Source of the DNA: Paraliobacillus sp044383835
Lineage (GTDB): Bacteria > Bacillota > Bacilli > Bacillales > Amphibacillaceae
Assembly (NCBI RefSeq): GCF_044383835.1
Contig: NZ_JBISEP010000011.1
Location: 19,139-83,138, forward strand
Direction of reading: 5' to 3'
DNA length: 64,000 nucleotides
Of this stretch, positions 62,924 to 64,000 are shown piece after piece. The notes beneath the pieces are model-generated. The model did not search any database. It was not told the origin of the DNA and saw nothing but the letters and a program-made list of their open reading frames with translations. A program made the translations under genes and the position numbers. Position 1 is the first letter of the stretch; the number at the start of each line of letters is the position of its first letter.

Positions 62924-63697
62924 CTATTTCGTTAATAAAGGCGCTTTGAAATTAGAATATCCATCATCAACTCTAATACATGATCCGTTGATACTATTGG
63001 ACTCTTCTGATGCTAAGAAAGCAACTGTATTTGCGATCTCTTCCGGATTTGTCAGTTTACGACGCATTTGTTCTTGCATCACTTGATCCCAAACTCCATA
63101 ATCCTTATACCCTTGAATCATAGGTGTATCTACACGACCAGGAGCTATAGAAACCACTCGAATACCATGTACCCCCAATTCCATAGCTGCTGATGCTGTC
63201 ATCATATTAACCGCTGCTTTCGTTGCATTATAAGTAAACGTAAATTCTCCTGGAAGGATCCCAAAAACAGATGCAGTATTAATGATTATTCCTTCAATGT
63301 TCAGTTCAATCATCTTTTTCGCTGAAGCAAGGATGCCATAATACACACCATTTTGATTTACCGAAATAACTGGATCATAATCAGAAGACGGGTCATGTTC
63401 AAGAAACGGCTTTGGCATACTGATACCTGCATTATTAAACATCACATCGATTCGCCCAAACTTTTCTACCGTTTTTTCAACTAAATCGACTACTTCTTCA
63501 TATTTCGTAACATTCGTTTGCACAAAATAAGCTTCTCCACCATTTTGTTTCAACACTTCTACTTGTTCTTGTCCTACTTTTTCATTAATATCAGCTACAA
63601 CTACTTTTGCACCTTCTGCTATAAATTTCTTCGCTGTTTCAAAACCAATACCGCCACTACCCCCAGTGATGACAGCTACTTTATTATTTAATCTCAT
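62924..63697 (-). CDS. SDR family oxidoreductase
   Basis: 257-residue short-chain dehydrogenase/reductase. Seen: cofactor motif GGSGGIG, acidic VVADINE at the end of strand 2 (Asp favouring NAD), NNAG, catalytic Ser in INTASVFG, YNATK (Tyr and Lys), and PG motif SIAPGRVDTPM. Classical SDR of the glucose-1-dehydrogenase/3-oxoacyl reductase-like type; the substrate is not deducible. AAAGGGGAAAGC precedes the ATG. A cre-like sequence lies upstream. Confidence 0.9.
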   Translation of the reverse strand: MRLNNKVAVITGGSGGIGFETAKKFIAEGAKVVVADINEKVGQEQVEVLKQNGGEAYFVQTNVTKYEEVVDLVEKTVEKFGRIDVMFNNAGISMPKPFLEHDPSSDYDPVISVNQNGVYYGILASAKKMIELNIEGIIINTASVFGILPGEFTFTYNATKAAVNMMTASAAMELGVHGIRVVSIAPGRVDTPMIQGYKDYGVWDQVMQEQMRRKLTNPEEIANTVAFLASEESNSINGSCIRVDDGYSNFKAPLLTK

Positions 63698-64000
63698 TTT
63701 GCTTTCCCCTTTCTATACTTTCTTAACATAATTATATAGAAAGCGTTTCCAGTATAGTACATACAAACAGACGTATTTATAACGTCTTCCCCCTTTGTTT
63801 ATAGGGTGATAAACAATCATGAAAAAATCGTGAGCGACATTATTTGCATGCTTCTCATAATTTTTATTGAACATTCCTGAACTTTACAGCTATTCGCGAC
63901 GCATGATAAAAAATTTAACATAGTCCTGAATTATTCATACTTCCTAATTAAGTCATGTTTGAAATCAAAATCAAATATTTTCTTGTTCCATTGAAAAAGT
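63698..64000. other. right-end intergenic stretch
   Basis: About 300 A/T-rich bases with the SDR promoter region and the cre-like site. No gene start is evident before the window ends. Confidence 0.5.
63738..63751 (-). promoter_or_regulatory. cre-like site upstream of the SDR gene
   Basis: AGAAAGCGTTTCCA matches 12 of 14 positions of the CcpA operator TGWAANCGNTNWCA. It lies about 40-55 bases upstream of the SDR start codon. Confidence 0.4.

Noticed and set aside
1..64000. CRISPR arrays, insertion sequences, prophage or integration signs
   Set aside because: No regularly spaced repeats, transposase, integrase or phage structural genes were seen, and all palindromes found fit terminators or operators.

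Overview
This window is an AT-rich chromosomal stretch from a Gram-positive, spore-forming member of the Bacillaceae. It looks like the halophilic or alkaliphilic relatives around Oceanobacillus, Virgibacillus and Gracilibacillus, but the genus is an inference. Evidence for the group: strong AGGAGG-type ribosome binding sites with frequent GTG/TTG starts, a CtsR-controlled clpE, MreBH, a SpoIIM-family protein, ManP/ManR, and a gene set matching the B. subtilis yfkC-yfkD-yfkF-yfkH-yfkI-yfkJ neighbourhood. I see no rRNA, tRNA, CRISPR array, insertion sequence or prophage.

Layout. 1-5.8 kb: 5' part of clpE with its CtsR operators, a small membrane protein, an acyl-CoA synthetase, a TPR protein and PdaA. 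6-17.3 kb: yfk-like household block (Na+/H+ antiporter-type carrier, MscS channel, YfkD, YczE-type membrane protein, OsmC, MFS carrier, orphan amino-acid ABC permease, ZosA-type metal ATPase with a PerR-like box, YihY/YfkH, YfkI-like protein, YfkJ phosphatase, PlsC-type acyltransferase). 17.3-25 kb: a decayed small gene, mreBH, a stand-alone EIIA-Glc, small DUF proteins, two HAD phosphatases, and convergent zwf and gndA. 25-31.5 kb: a probable stand-alone structured RNA, then a glycine riboswitch in front of an ACT/DUF711 gene pair, then the mannose PTS gene manP and its activator manR. 31.5-38.5 kb: envelope cluster of RDD, SpoIIM, DUF58, MoxR, DUF4350, DUF4129 and a polytopic membrane protein. 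38.5-43.8 kb: CPBP protease, OFA-type MFS carrier, an unusual 788-residue two-domain isoprenyl/terpene synthase and a cupin.

44-54.6 kb holds the most interesting metabolic unit: a tightly packed seven-gene operon (two NCS2-like permeases flanking an isochorismatase-fold hydrolase, then DUF2877, FdrA, DUF1116 and carbamate kinase) downstream of a PucR-family regulator. The last four proteins equal the oxamate carbamoyltransferase plus carbamate kinase set, so the operon probably takes up a small ureide-type compound and ends in carbamoyl phosphate and ATP. The enzymes that usually feed this step from allantoin are absent.

54.7-61.6 kb: upp, then a probable metal (copper?) envelope-response module: a two-component system whose sensor has a Met/His cluster in its outer domain, a methyltransferase, two Met/His-rich SHOCT proteins, a Met/His/Asn-rich protein, a tiny exported peptide and a YdhK/CopL-type lipoprotein. 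Two promoters of this module share five-base repeats with an exact 11-bp period, a likely response-regulator operator. 61.7-63.7 kb: a GAF-LuxR regulator and an SDR dehydrogenase.
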